Counted from the stretch's first letter, positions 15,745-25,764 are shown. The stretch is DNA of 64,000 nucleotides from Neoroseomonas eburnea (GCF_018129005.1 NZ_JAAEDL010000018.1:62001-126000), one strand, 5' to 3'. Made by a program: numbers and translations. Notes: generated by a model from the letters alone, not told the origin.

Positions 15745-17810
15745 GGCGTCTCCCTCCGGGCCATCAGCGTGCCGGCGGCGCCGAGCCGCGCCGTCCAGCC
15801 GCGCGTGATCCAATGGGTGGCGAAGGCTTCCTCGACGATGGCGGGGCCTTCGATGGTGTCGGCAGCGGCCATGGCCTCGCGGTCCCAGACCGGGATGTCG
15901 CGCCAGGCGCCGCTTTCGAAGACGCGGCGCATGCCCTTGCGCGCGGGCCGGTCGACGGGCGGCGGGTCGCCGGGTTCCGGCTTGTCCAGCAGGCCGGTCG
16001 CGATGGCGCGCAGCGTGACGATCTCCACCGGATCGCCGGGATTGGCGTAGGAGAAGCGCTGGCGGTGCGTGGCGTGAAAAGCCTCGACCAGGGCGGCGAT
16101 GTCCTCGGCGTCGGGCGCCGCGATCTCGCCCCAGGGGATCAGCAACTCGAAGGCCTGGCCGTGGTAGCGCATGTCGGCGGCGATGGAGATGCGGCGGCGC
16201 TCCGGCGCGATGCCGTCCTGCGCCAGGCGCGCATCGGCCTCGGCGCGCAAGGCGGCGAGGGTTTCGAGGATGCGCGGCAGGCTGGCCGCCTCGGCGCGCA
16301 TCACGCGCGACCGGGCGATGTCCTGCGTCAGGTCGGAGAACAGGATGCCATAGGCGGACAGCGTCCCCGGCTCGCGTGGGAAGGCGACCTCGGTGATGCC
16401 GAGTTCCGCCGCCACCTCCGTCGCGTGCAGCCCGCCGGCGCCGCCGAAGGAAAGCAGGCAGAAATCGCGCGGATCGAGCCCCTTCTCGAACAGCGAGAGC
16501 CGGATCGCCGCGCCGAGGCTGGCATTGGTGACGGTCAGGATGCCCTCGGCCGCCTGCTCCACGCCGAGGCCGAGCGGCCCGCCGACCCGCGCCTCCAGCG
16601 CCGCCCGCGTCGCCGGCATGTCGAGCTTCATCATGCCGCCGAGGAAGAATTCCGGATCGAGCCGGCCGAGCGCGAGGTTGGCGTCCGTCACCGTCGGCTC
16701 CGTCCCGCCGCGCCCGTAGGAAACCGGCCCCGGCCGCGCCCCCGCGCTGCGCGGCCCGACCGTCAGCCGCCCGCCGGCATCGACGGCGGCGATGGAGCCA
16801 CCGCCGGCGCCGATGGTGCGCATCTCGACCATCGGCAGGCGCACCGGCAGGCGGTCGATCTCGCCCTGGGTGATGACGGCGACGCGCCCGTCCTGCACCA
16901 CCGAGACGTCGAAGGACGTCCCGCCCATGTCCACCGCGACGAGGTTCGGCCGCGACAGCAGCCCCGCCAGCCGCCCCGCCGCCAGCGCCCCGCCGGACGG
17001 GCCGGAGAGCAGCAGCCGCGCCGGCTGTTCGGCCGCCATGCGCAGGCTGCACACGCCGCCATTCGACTGCACCAGGAAGACCAGCGGCTGGAACCCGCCC
17101 TCCCCCAGCCGCGCCTCCAGCCGGTCGAGATAGGCCTTCACCACCGGCACCAGCAGCGCATTCAGCACGGTGGTGGAGGAGCGTTCGTATTCGCGGATCT
17201 CCGGCGAGATCTCCGACGACAGCGACACCGGCAGGTCGGGCCGCGCGGCGCGCAGCATGGCGGCGAGCCGCTGTTCATGCGCCGGGTTCGCATAGGCGTG
17301 CAGCAGCGACACCGCGACGCAGTCCGCACCGAGCGCCGCGATGCTGTCGAGCAGCGCCGGGATCGCCGCCTCGTCCAGCGCGATTTCCGCCGTGCCGTCC
17401 GCGCGCATCCGTTCCGGCACGCCGAGCCGCCGGTCACGCGGGATCAGCGTCGGGAAGGGGTCCGGCGCCAGGCCGTAGATGTCGCGACGGACATGGCGGT
17501 TGATCTCCAGCACGTCCTCGAAGCCGGCGGTGGTCAGCAGCACGCCGCGCGCGAGCTTGCGTTCCAGCACCGCATTGGTCGCGATGGTGGTGCCGTGCAG
17601 CAGCAGGCCGACCTCGGAGAGTGCGAAGCCGAAGCGTTCCGCCGCCTCCGTCACGCCGCGCAGCAGGCCGATGGAGGGGTCCTCCGGCGTGGTCGGCGTC
17701 TTCCAGGCACGGGCGATGCCGTGGCGGGCATCGAGGATCTGCAAGTCGGTGAAGGTGCCGCCGATATCGACCGCGATGCGGACGGGGCGGATCGTTTCAG
17801 TGCTGGACAC
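15741..17810 (-). CDS. Hydantoinase A / oxoprolinase family protein (system 1)
   Basis: A 689-residue HyuA-type ATPase subunit. The N-terminal nucleotide-binding motif is RIAVDIGGTFTDL at residues 11-23, followed by HGTTIATNAVLERK, a second phosphate motif VAVDMGGTSFDVSV and the EMRTIGAGGGSIA and GPRSAGARPGPVSYGRGG blocks. GTG is the start codon, with AGGAACG upstream. It is encoded 21 bases after DctM and overlaps HyuB. Substrate choice between hydantoin, oxoproline and ketone cannot be made from these motifs. Confidence 0.9.
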   Translation of the reverse strand: MSSTETIRPVRIAVDIGGTFTDLQILDARHGIARAWKTPTTPEDPSIGLLRGVTEAAERFGFALSEVGLLLHGTTIATNAVLERKLARGVLLTTAGFEDVLEINRHVRRDIYGLAPDPFPTLIPRDRRLGVPERMRADGTAEIALDEAAIPALLDSIAALGADCVAVSLLHAYANPAHEQRLAAMLRAARPDLPVSLSSEISPEIREYERSSTTVLNALLVPVVKAYLDRLEARLGEGGFQPLVFLVQSNGGVCSLRMAAEQPARLLLSGPSGGALAAGRLAGLLSRPNLVAVDMGGTSFDVSVVQDGRVAVITQGEIDRLPVRLPMVEMRTIGAGGGSIAAVDAGGRLTVGPRSAGARPGPVSYGRGGTEPTVTDANLALGRLDPEFFLGGMMKLDMPATRAALEARVGGPLGLGVEQAAEGILTVTNASLGAAIRLSLFEKGLDPRDFCLLSFGGAGGLHATEVAAELGITEVAFPREPGTLSAYGILFSDLTQDIARSRVMRAEAASLPRILETLAALRAEADARLAQDGIAPERRRISIAADMRYHGQAFELLIPWGEIAAPDAEDIAALVEAFHATHRQRFSYANPGDPVEIVTLRAIATGLLDKPEPGDPPPVDRPARKGMRRVFESGAWRDIPVWDREAMAAADTIEGPAIVEEAFATHWITRGWTARLGAAGTLMARRETP

Positions 17811-17831
17811 GCGGGACGTTCCTGAAGTGGT

Positions 17832-19196
17832 TCAACCCATGACGGCCGGCAGCCACAAGGCGAGGCCGGGGAAGATCATGAGGATGGCGACGGCCAGAAG
17901 ATAGACCGCCAGGAAGGGCATGACGCCCATGAAGACATCGGTGATCGGCCCGGGGCGGCTGCGCATGCCTTGCAGCACGTACATCACCGTGCCGTCCGGC
18001 GGGCTGATCTGGGCGATCTCCACCAGCATGGTGACGATCACGCCGAACCAGATCGGGTCGTAGCCGAGTGCCACCACGATCGGGAACACCACCGGCACGG
18101 TGGTGATGATCATGGAGAAGCCCTCCATGAAGGTGCCGAGCGCCACGTAGAGCGCGATGATGCAGAGCATGATCCCCCAGGGCGGGATCGGCAGCCCGGC
18201 GATCAGCCCGGCCAGCGCCTGCGGCACGTTGATCGTCGTCAGGATGTAGTTGAGCAGGTAGGCGCCGAACAGGATCAGCCCGAGCAGCGCCGTGTTGCGC
18301 GCTGTCGCCTCGGCCGAGGCGTTCAGCATGCGGAAGGTGAGCTTCCGATCCAGCGCCGCGAAGACCGCCGCCCCCACCACGCCGAGCGCCGCCGCCTCGG
18401 TCGGCGTCGCCAGGCCGCCATAGATCGAGCCCAGCACCAGCAGGATCAGCAGCAGCGTCGGCACCAGGTCCACCAGGGCCCGCAGCTTCACGCCGAACGG
18501 CACGCGGTCCGGCTTCTCCATCCTGTGCGTGAAGCCATGGGCCAGGATCACCAGGATGAACAGCCCGGTCACAAGCAGGGATGGGATCAGCGCGGCGATG
18601 TAGAGCGCGCCCACCGAGGTCTCGGTGATCAGCCCGTAGATGATGAAGGTGATCCCCGGCGGGATGAGGTTGCCGAGCGCCCCGCCCGCGGCGAGCGACC
18701 CCAGCACCATGCGCTGGCTGTACTTCGTGTCCTGGAAATAGGGCAGCGCCACCGAGCCCATGGTCGCCGCCGTCGCGACCGACGACCCGGAGATGGCCGA
18801 GAACACCGCGCAGGAGACGATGTTGGTGTGGAGCAAGCCCCCCGGCATGCGGTTCAGCCAGACGTTCAGCGCGCGATACAGCCGGTCCGACAGCCCCGCC
18901 CGCAGCAGGATCTCGCCCATCAGCAGAAACAGCGGCACGGCCACCAGCACGAAGTTGGAGGACGGCGCCCACAGCGTCTGCCCGAGGAAGTCCCACCAAG
19001 GCCGGTCGGAGAACATCAGCCCGGTCAGCACGCCGAGCACGCCGAGCACCGCCGCGATGTAGACGCCCGAGCCGAAGAAGACGACGAAGACCCCCGTGAG
19101 CATGAGGATCTCGGCGACCGGCACCGCCTGGCCGCCGGCCGCCGCCGCGAAGATGGTGACGCCGAGCAGCGCCAGCAGGAAGACGATCGCGATCAC
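17832..19196 (-). CDS. dctM: TRAP transporter large permease (DctM type)
   Basis: A 454-residue, very hydrophobic protein with about 12 predicted membrane segments. It carries the DctM signature blocks VPLFLLMGEILLRAG, SGSSVATAATMGSVALP and LIPPGITFIIYGL. It couples substrate import to a sodium or proton gradient, working with DctQ and the periplasmic DctP. It starts with GTG overlapping the DctQ stop (GTGA). Position between the binding protein and the hydantoinase genes indicates a dedicated uptake system for that pathway. Confidence 0.92.
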   Translation of the reverse strand: MIAIVFLLALLGVTIFAAAAGGQAVPVAEILMLTGVFVVFFGSGVYIAAVLGVLGVLTGLMFSDRPWWDFLGQTLWAPSSNFVLVAVPLFLLMGEILLRAGLSDRLYRALNVWLNRMPGGLLHTNIVSCAVFSAISGSSVATAATMGSVALPYFQDTKYSQRMVLGSLAAGGALGNLIPPGITFIIYGLITETSVGALYIAALIPSLLVTGLFILVILAHGFTHRMEKPDRVPFGVKLRALVDLVPTLLLILLVLGSIYGGLATPTEAAALGVVGAAVFAALDRKLTFRMLNASAEATARNTALLGLILFGAYLLNYILTTINVPQALAGLIAGLPIPPWGIMLCIIALYVALGTFMEGFSMIITTVPVVFPIVVALGYDPIWFGVIVTMLVEIAQISPPDGTVMYVLQGMRSRPGPITDVFMGVMPFLAVYLLAVAILMIFPGLALWLPAVMG

Positions 19197-19828
19197 CGGG
19201 CCTCGCCCTCATGCGCCATGGCGACGGCCTCCAGCGCCTCATCCGTCTCGTCTTCCAGCGTGCGGGAGCCGAGCAGCCCGTCGAGCGCCGCCCCCTGCCC
19301 CGCCAGCCATGCCAGCACCGCTTCGGCCAGCAGCACGAAGCAGGAGAGCACGAAGGCCGAGATGCCGAAGGCCCAGACGCCCTGCGGCCAGACCAGTTGC
19401 AGCCGCAGCGCCGAATTGTCGTGCGCGTCGAACAGCGCGCTCTCGTCCACCAGTTCCCAGGCGGCCCAGGCAATGAAGGCGCCGAGCGCCGCCAGCAGCG
19501 TCAGCGCCAGGATATGCAGCGGCGCGCGCAGGCGCACCGGCAGGTGGTTCACGAAGACGTCCACCCGGATATGCGCACGGCGGAACAGCGTATGCGCGAG
19601 CGCCCAGGCGATGCCGCCGGCCAGGATGTAGCCGGTGATCTCCACCGTCGCCTGGGAGGAGAAGCCGAAGAAGGCCCGCGCGACGATGTCGAAGGTGATG
19701 AACAGCGCGCAGGCGATGTAGGCCCAGCCTGCGACATGGGCCATCAGCGTCGCCAGGGCGGCGACCACGCGCCGCAGCGCGCGGACCGCCCGGAACGGCG
19801 CCGCGACCGGGCCGACCGCCCCGCTCAC
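19193..19828 (-). CDS. dctQ: TRAP transporter small permease (DctQ type)
   Basis: A 211-residue membrane protein with four predicted transmembrane helices and the family motif RRAHIRVDVF near the middle. The start is a GTG overlapping the DctP stop (GTGA); this gives a short N-terminal cytoplasmic extension before the first helix. The C-terminus has an acidic tail (LEDETDEALEAVAM) beyond the last helix, slightly longer than usual for DctQ. It forms the membrane complex with DctM. Confidence 0.9.
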   Translation of the reverse strand: MSGAVGPVAAPFRAVRALRRVVAALATLMAHVAGWAYIACALFITFDIVARAFFGFSSQATVEITGYILAGGIAWALAHTLFRRAHIRVDVFVNHLPVRLRAPLHILALTLLAALGAFIAWAAWELVDESALFDAHDNSALRLQLVWPQGVWAFGISAFVLSCFVLLAEAVLAWLAGQGAALDGLLGSRTLEDETDEALEAVAMAHEGEAR

Positions 19829-20895
19829 CCGCCGAAGCGCACGCCGGAAATCGGCGCGATCACCTCGTTGTAGACCTCGCCGCAACGGGCGCCGCAGCGG
19901 CGCACCCAGCCGGGCAGCACCACCTCGCGGAAGATGCGGCGGGCCTCGGCGCGGTCGGCATCGGTCGCCGGCACCTCGGTCATCGGGCGGGCGGCGACGG
20001 TATGGATGCGGCATTCCGCGGCGCGGCCGATGTTGCAGTCGATGCCGTCGCGCGTCGCGGCGGCACCGAGCTCCCACTGCTTGTCGGCGACCTCCTTGAT
20101 GGTCGCCTCCAGGAAGGCGCGCACCTGCGGGTCGAGCCGGTTCCACCAGGCCAGGTTCACCATGTAGCCCGCGACGGCCCAGGACACCGGCAGGTTGGAG
20201 ATGTGCGTCGTCACCTCCGGCCAGCGCGCCGCGGCACCGGAGCCCGATCCGGTGATGGCGCAGTCCACCACGCCGCGTTCGAGCGCCGAGTAGACTTCCG
20301 GGAAGCCGATGCTGACCGGCTGCGCGCCGAGGCTGTTGAAGAAATCCACCAGCGAATTGCCGAAGGTGCGCACCCGCCGCCCGCGCAGGTCGGCGAGGCT
20401 GGTGAAGGCGGCGCGGCAGAACACCACCTGCGCCGGGAAGGGATAGAGCGCGACCAGCCGCGTGTTGAACCTTTCGAGGTCGCGGTTGGCCGCCGGGATG
20501 ATCGCCTCGGCGATGCGCTTCGCGTCCGCCATGTCCGGCGCGAGGCCGGCGAGGTCGACGCCGTCGAGGATCGGCACGTCGCCCGACAGCGTCGTCAGCG
20601 TGCCGGCGCCGATCTCCACCTGGCCGGAGCGCACCAGGCGCACGATCTCGTTGCCCGCCAGGTTGCGTTCCGCGTGGGTCGAGAGCGTGACCTGGATGCG
20701 CCCGTTGCTGCGCTGCGCCGTGGCATCGCGCAGCACGGGAATGTCGACGCGCGTGTATTGCGGCTGGGTCGGCAGCGGCTGCGTCACCGCCACGACGCGC
20801 AACTGCGGACCGGCGGGCAGGCTCGGCACCTGCGCGAAGGCGGGAACGGAAACCGCCGCCGAGGCGAGAAGCCCGGCAATCATGCGTCGCAGCAT
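19825..20895 (-). CDS. dctP: TRAP transporter substrate-binding protein (DctP type)
   Basis: A 356-residue periplasmic receptor. The signal peptide (MLRRMIAGLLASAAVSVPAF, cut after AFAQ) is clear. The conserved region LRGRRVRTFGNSLVDFFNSL contains the arginine that binds a carboxylate in TRAP receptors, and GFPEVYSALERGVVDCAI is the typical following block. A strong ribosome-binding site (AGGAGGAGG) precedes it. It is the first gene of the operon dctP-dctQ-dctM-hyuA-hyuB-maoC-cmd. The ligand is presumably a carboxylate; its identity is unknown. Confidence 0.9.
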   Translation of the reverse strand: MLRRMIAGLLASAAVSVPAFAQVPSLPAGPQLRVVAVTQPLPTQPQYTRVDIPVLRDATAQRSNGRIQVTLSTHAERNLAGNEIVRLVRSGQVEIGAGTLTTLSGDVPILDGVDLAGLAPDMADAKRIAEAIIPAANRDLERFNTRLVALYPFPAQVVFCRAAFTSLADLRGRRVRTFGNSLVDFFNSLGAQPVSIGFPEVYSALERGVVDCAITGSGSGAAARWPEVTTHISNLPVSWAVAGYMVNLAWWNRLDPQVRAFLEATIKEVADKQWELGAAATRDGIDCNIGRAAECRIHTVAARPMTEVPATDADRAEARRIFREVVLPGWVRRCGARCGEVYNEVIAPISGVRFGG

Positions 20896-20947
20896 CGCGA
20901 CCTCCTCCTGTTGACCGGGCCGGATCTTCCGTCAGCCCACGGCGCGA

Positions 20948-20980
20948 CACTCGATCACGGTCCGGGAGATGCGTCGAGTG
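20948..20980. promoter_or_regulatory. Inverted repeat in divergent control region
   Basis: CACTCGA (20948-20954) and TCGAGTG (20974-20980) are exact complements 19 bases apart, within the 237-base gap between dctP and the opposite Bug gene. The spacing and position suit an operator for both transcripts, but a 7-base match can arise by chance. Confidence 0.35.
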
Positions 20981-21132
20981 GCCGCGCCGTTCCCGCGGCA
21001 GGCACGGCGCACCGCGATGCACGATGCGGCGGCAGCGGCCGGCGCATCTGCCCTTCTGCGCGGCAGGGAATGGAGGGGTTTCGCAGTCGCACACTCTGGA
21101 TCATGCTCGCGGCGTCGCCGGGAGCATCGACC

Positions 21133-22092
21133 ATGACGATCCGCCGCCGCAGCCTGCTCGCCGCCAGCCTCGCACTGCCGGGCATCGCCCGCGCGCAGGG
21201 TGCCGGGGGGTATCCGAACAGGCCGATCCGCCTGATCGCGCCCTTCCCGCCCGGCGGCGGCGTCGATCTCACGGCTCGGCTGCTCGCCGAACCGCTCTCG
21301 CGCGAGATCGGCCAGACCGTGGTGGTGGAGAACCGCGGCGGCGCCGGCGGCGTGATCGGCGTGGAGGCGATGAGCCGCGCGGCGCCGGACGGCTACACGC
21401 TCTCGCTGACGGGCGCGGGCACCATCACGGCCGGGCCGCACCTGCGGCGGCTTCCCTATGAGGCGCTGGGGCTCACGCACATCACGCGGCTGGTGCGCAT
21501 GCCCTTCATCGTCGCCGTGCGCACCGACCTGCCGGCGCAGACGCTGGCGGAATTCCTCGACCTCGCGAAGCGGCAGGAGCTGCGCTACGCCTCGGGCGGG
21601 CTCGGCACCAGCCAGCATCTGACGGGCGAGCTGTTCAACCAGATGGCCGGGCTGCGCATGGTGCACGTGCCCTATCGCGGCACGGGGCCGGCGCTGAACG
21701 ACCTCGCGGCGAAGGTCGTGGATCTCTATTTCGGCGATCCGGCGACGCTGTCGCTCATCAATGCGGGCGGGGCGCGGGCGCTGGCGGTGACCTCGCCCCG
21801 GCGCTGGCCGCTGCTGCCCGATGCGCCGGCGGTGGCGGAAGGCGTGCCGGGCTACGAGAGCGAGAACTGGTACGGCCTCGCCGCGCCGCCCGGCCTGCCC
21901 GCCGAGATCCGCCGCGCCATCCATGCCGCCGTGGTCAAGGTGATGCGCGACCCGGCCAATGTGCGCCGCTTCGACGAGGCCGGGCTGCATCCGGCCGTGA
22001 TGGAGCTTGCTGAATACGAAGCCTTCCTCCGCGCGGACTCCACGCGCTGGGAAGGCGTGGTGAGAACGGGGAACATTCGTATCGATGGGTGA
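21133..22092 (+). CDS. Bug-family tripartite tricarboxylate transporter receptor
   Basis: A 319-residue periplasmic receptor. The N-terminus has RRRSLLAASLALPGIARAQ, a signal peptide with a twin-arginine-like start. The family blocks follow: NRPIRLIAPFPPGGGVDLTA, VVVENRGGAGGVIG and MVHVPYRGTGPALNDL. The start is supported by GGGAGCATCGACC upstream. Its last 8 bases overlap the start of the second hydantoinase A gene, so receptor and enzyme are one transcript. No TctA or TctB gene is nearby, so a shared permease elsewhere would be needed. Confidence 0.9.
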   Translation: MTIRRRSLLAASLALPGIARAQGAGGYPNRPIRLIAPFPPGGGVDLTARLLAEPLSREIGQTVVVENRGGAGGVIGVEAMSRAAPDGYTLSLTGAGTITAGPHLRRLPYEALGLTHITRLVRMPFIVAVRTDLPAQTLAEFLDLAKRQELRYASGGLGTSQHLTGELFNQMAGLRMVHVPYRGTGPALNDLAAKVVDLYFGDPATLSLINAGGARALAVTSPRRWPLLPDAPAVAEGVPGYESENWYGLAAPPGLPAEIRRAIHAAVVKVMRDPANVRRFDEAGLHPAVMELAEYEAFLRADSTRWEGVVRTGNIRIDG

Positions 22093-24157
22093 AACGCGCC
22101 TGGCCGTCGACATCGGCGGAACCTTCACGGATCTCGTGCTGCAGACGCCGCGCGGCACCCATGAGATGAAGCTGCTCACCACGCCCGAGGCGCCCGAGCG
22201 CGCGGTGCTGGACGGTGCGCGCGCCATCCTCGCCGCCGCCGGCTGCGCGGCCTCCGAGGTCGGGCTGGTGGTGCACGGCACGACGCTCGCGACCAATGCG
22301 CTGATCGAGCGCAAGGGCGCGCCGACCGCGCTGCTGACGACCGAAGGCTTTCGCGATTCCGTCGAGATGGCCTACGAGCATCGCTTCGAGCAATACGACC
22401 TGTCGATGCAGCGGCCGGAGCCGCTGGTGCCGCGCGACCTGCGCCTCGGCGTGCGGGAACGCATGGCGGCGGACGGCTCGGTGCTGCTGCAGCTCGACGA
22501 GGACGGGCTGCGCGCCGCCGCGCGGGGCCTGCGCGACCGCGGCATCCAGGCGGTCGCCGTCTGCTTCCTGCATTCCTTCACCAACCCGGCGCATGAACGC
22601 CGCGCGGCGGAGATCCTCGGCGAGGAGCTGCCGGATGCGGCGATCACCATCTCCGCCGAGGTGGCGCCGGAGATCCGCGAGTACGAGCGCGCCTCCACCA
22701 CCATCGCCAACGCCTACGTGCTGCCGCTGATGGGGCGCTACCTGGCGGCGCTGGAACAGGGGCTGCGCGATGCCGGCCTGGCCTGCCCGCTGCTGCTGAT
22801 GATGTCCTCGGGCGGCGTCACCACGGTCGAGACGGCGAAGCGCTTCCCGGTGCGGCTGGTGGAAAGCGGCCCGGCGGGCGGTGCGATCCTGGCGCAGGCC
22901 GTCGCGGCGGAGAACGGGCTCGGCGAGGTGCTCGCCTTCGACATGGGCGGCACCACGGCGAAGCTGACGCTGATCGACCGGCTCGAATTCCAGCGTTCGC
23001 GCTCCTTCGAGGTGGCACGCGCCTACCGCTTCATCCAGGGCAGCGGCCTGCCGGTGCGCATCCCGGTGATCGAGCTGGTCGAGATCGGCGCCGGCGGCGG
23101 CTCCATCGCGCGCGTCGATGCGCTGGGGCGCATCCTGGTCGGGCCGGACAGCGCGGGCAGCGTGCCCGGGCCGGCCTGCTACGGGCGCGGCGGCACGGCG
23201 CCGACGGTGACCGATGCGGATGCGGCGCTCGGGCGGCTCGACCCGGCGCGCTTCGCCGGCGGGTCGATCGCGCTGGACGTGACGAAGGCGGAAGCGGCGG
23301 TGGACGGGGGCATCGCCGCCCCGCTCGGCATGGCGGCGGCGCAGGGCGCGGTCGGCATCGCCGAGATCGTCGACGAGACCATGGCGAACGCCGCGCGCGT
23401 GCATGCGGTGGAGAACGGCAAGGACACCGCCGGGCGCGCGATGATCGCCTTCGGCGGCGCGGCGCCATTGCATGCGGCGCGGCTCGCGCAGAAGCTCGGC
23501 ATCGCGCGCGTGGTGGTGCCGGTGGGCGCGGGCGTGGGGTCCGCGCACGGGTTCCTGCGTGCGCCGATCGCCTATGAGGTGGTGCGCAGCCGGCACATGC
23601 GCCTCGATGCCTTCGATCCGGCGGCGCTGAACGCGCTCTTCGCCGAGATGCGCGCGGAGGCGGAGGCGGTGGTGCGCATGGGCGCGCCGACCGAGGCGCT
23701 GACCGAGACCCGCACGGGCTTCATGCGCTATCGCGGTCAGGGGCACGAGATCGCCGTCGCGCTGCCGGCCCGCGCCTATGGGCCGGGCGACGCGGCCGCG
23801 CTGCGCAGCAGCTTCGAAGCTGCCTACATCGCGCTCTTCGGCCGCGTCATCCCGCGCCTGGAGGTGGAAGCGATGACCTTCGCCCTCTCGCTCTCCGCCG
23901 CACGGCCATTGCCGGGGCAGGTCGCGGACCCGCCCGCCCTCGCCGCCCCGCCGCCGCGCGGCATGCGCGACGTGACCGACCCCGCGACCGGCGCGACCGA
24001 GGCCGCCGCGGTGCATGAACGCACGGGGCTCTCGCCCGGCATGGCGGTGCCCGGCCCCGCCCTCATCGTCGAGGACGGCACCACCACCGTCGTCCCGCGC
24101 GGCTTCACCGCGCGCGTCAACGCACTCCGTCAGCTCCTCCTGGAGGCCGTGGCATGA
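22085..24157 (+). CDS. Hydantoinase A / oxoprolinase family protein (system 2)
   Basis: A 690-residue HyuA-type subunit, paralogous to the one at 15741-17810. It has the N-terminal LAVDIGGTFTDLVL, HGTTLATNALIERKG, the internal LAFDMGGTTAKLTL and the GPDSAGSVPGPACYGRGG block. The start overlaps the Bug receptor gene by 8 bases and the stop overlaps hydantoinase B by 4 (ATGA). It is moderately diverged from system 1, so the two pairs probably act on different substrates. Confidence 0.9.
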   Translation: MGETRLAVDIGGTFTDLVLQTPRGTHEMKLLTTPEAPERAVLDGARAILAAAGCAASEVGLVVHGTTLATNALIERKGAPTALLTTEGFRDSVEMAYEHRFEQYDLSMQRPEPLVPRDLRLGVRERMAADGSVLLQLDEDGLRAAARGLRDRGIQAVAVCFLHSFTNPAHERRAAEILGEELPDAAITISAEVAPEIREYERASTTIANAYVLPLMGRYLAALEQGLRDAGLACPLLLMMSSGGVTTVETAKRFPVRLVESGPAGGAILAQAVAAENGLGEVLAFDMGGTTAKLTLIDRLEFQRSRSFEVARAYRFIQGSGLPVRIPVIELVEIGAGGGSIARVDALGRILVGPDSAGSVPGPACYGRGGTAPTVTDADAALGRLDPARFAGGSIALDVTKAEAAVDGGIAAPLGMAAAQGAVGIAEIVDETMANAARVHAVENGKDTAGRAMIAFGGAAPLHAARLAQKLGIARVVVPVGAGVGSAHGFLRAPIAYEVVRSRHMRLDAFDPAALNALFAEMRAEAEAVVRMGAPTEALTETRTGFMRYRGQGHEIAVALPARAYGPGDAAALRSSFEAAYIALFGRVIPRLEVEAMTFALSLSAARPLPGQVADPPALAAPPPRGMRDVTDPATGATEAAAVHERTGLSPGMAVPGPALIVEDGTTTVVPRGFTARVNALRQLLLEAVA

Positions 24158-25764
24158 ACACCGACATCCGCTTCCAGGTGATGTGGAACCGCCTGCTCTC
24201 GGTGGTGGAGGAACAGGCCCGCACGCTGGTGCGCACCGCCTTCTCCACCAGCGCGCGCGAGGCGGGAGACATCTCCGCCGGCGTCTTCGACCTCGAAGGC
24301 CGCATGCTGGCGCAGGCGGTGACCGGCACGCCGGGGCATGTGAACTCGATGGCGCGCAGCGTGGTGCATTTCCTGCGCGAATTCCCGGCGCATACCATGA
24401 AGCCGGGGGATCACTACATCACCAACGATCCCTGGAAGGGGACGGGGCATCTCTACGACCTGGTCGTCACCTCGCCCGCCTTCCACGACGGCAAGCTGGT
24501 CGCGCTGTTCTCCTCCACCACGCATATCGTGGACATCGGCGGCGTCGGGCAATCCGCCGAAGGCAAGCAGGTCTTCCACGAGGGGCTGTTCATCCCGCTC
24601 ATTCCGCTCGCGCGCCAGGGCGTGGTGGATGAGACGGTCATGCGCATCATCCGCGCCAATGTCCGCGAGCCGGTGCAGGTCGAAGGCGACGTCTTCGCGC
24701 TGATGGCCTGCAACGAGACCGGCGAGAAGCGGCTTTCCGCCATGATGGCGGAGAACGGGCTCGCCGACCTCGACGCGCTGGGCGAGTTCATCATCTCCCG
24801 CTCCCGCGCCGGCATGGCGGCGGCGATCGGCAAGCTGCCCAAGGGGACCTGGAAGTCCCACATGCGCATCGACGGGGTGGACAGCCCGATCGACCTGCAC
24901 GCCACGGTGACGATCGCCGAGGACCACATCGCGGTGGACTATGCCGGCACCTCGGACGCCGTGCCCTTCGGCATCAACTGCCCGCTCTGCTACACCGAGG
25001 CCTATACGGCCTTCGGCGTGAAATGCGTGGTCGGCGCCGAGATCCCGAACAATGCCGGCACGCTCGATGCCGTCATCGTCACGGCGCCGGAGGGCTCCAT
25101 CGTCAACGCGCCCTTCCCCTTCCCGGTGACCGCGCGCTCGACCATGGGGCACATGCTGCCGGACGTGGTCTATGGCGCGCTCGACCAGGCGATCCCGGGG
25201 CGGGTGCCGGCGGAGGGCACCTCCAACCTGTGGAACCTGAAGCTCGGCGCGGGGCCCGGCTACACCGGCGCCCGCGGGCAGGCCTTCATGATCACCTCCT
25301 TCCATTCCGGCGGCGCCGGGGCGCGGCCGAACCTCGACGGGCTCTCGGCGACCCCCTTCCCCTCCGGCGTGCGCAACGTGCCCGTGGAGGTGACGGAGGC
25401 GATCACGCCGCTGGTCTTCTGGAAGAAGGAACTGCGGGAGGGCTCGGGCGGCGCCGGGCGGCAGCGCGGCGGGCTCGGCCAGGTGATCGAGGTCGGCCGG
25501 CGGGACGGCGAGCCCTTCGGCATCTTCGCGACCTTCGAGCGGGTGAAGCATCCGGCGCGCGGGCGCTCGGGCGGCGCGAACGGCGCGCGCGGGCGGCTCT
25601 CCCTGGCCTCGGGGCAGGAGCTCAAGCCCAAGGGCTTCCACGTCGTCCCCGCCGGCGACCGGATCCTGGTGGAGATGCCCGGCGGCGGCGGCTACGGCGA
25701 CCCGGCGGAACGCGACGCCGAGGCCGCACGGCGAGACCGCGCGCTCGGCTACACGCGGGAGTGA
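24154..25764 (+). CDS. Hydantoinase B / oxoprolinase family protein (system 2)
   Basis: A 536-residue HyuB-type subunit. It carries the TGTPGHVNSMARSV and ITNDPWKGTGHLYDL blocks and ends in EMPGGGGYGDPAERD, the family's C-terminal glycine motif. It is the third gene of the plus-strand unit Bug receptor-hyuA-hyuB, coupled to hyuA by ATGA. Apart from the receptor there are no accessory enzymes, unlike system 1. Confidence 0.9.
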   Translation: MNTDIRFQVMWNRLLSVVEEQARTLVRTAFSTSAREAGDISAGVFDLEGRMLAQAVTGTPGHVNSMARSVVHFLREFPAHTMKPGDHYITNDPWKGTGHLYDLVVTSPAFHDGKLVALFSSTTHIVDIGGVGQSAEGKQVFHEGLFIPLIPLARQGVVDETVMRIIRANVREPVQVEGDVFALMACNETGEKRLSAMMAENGLADLDALGEFIISRSRAGMAAAIGKLPKGTWKSHMRIDGVDSPIDLHATVTIAEDHIAVDYAGTSDAVPFGINCPLCYTEAYTAFGVKCVVGAEIPNNAGTLDAVIVTAPEGSIVNAPFPFPVTARSTMGHMLPDVVYGALDQAIPGRVPAEGTSNLWNLKLGAGPGYTGARGQAFMITSFHSGGAGARPNLDGLSATPFPSGVRNVPVEVTEAITPLVFWKKELREGSGGAGRQRGGLGQVIEVGRRDGEPFGIFATFERVKHPARGRSGGANGARGRLSLASGQELKPKGFHVVPAGDRILVEMPGGGGYGDPAERDAEAARRDRALGYTRE

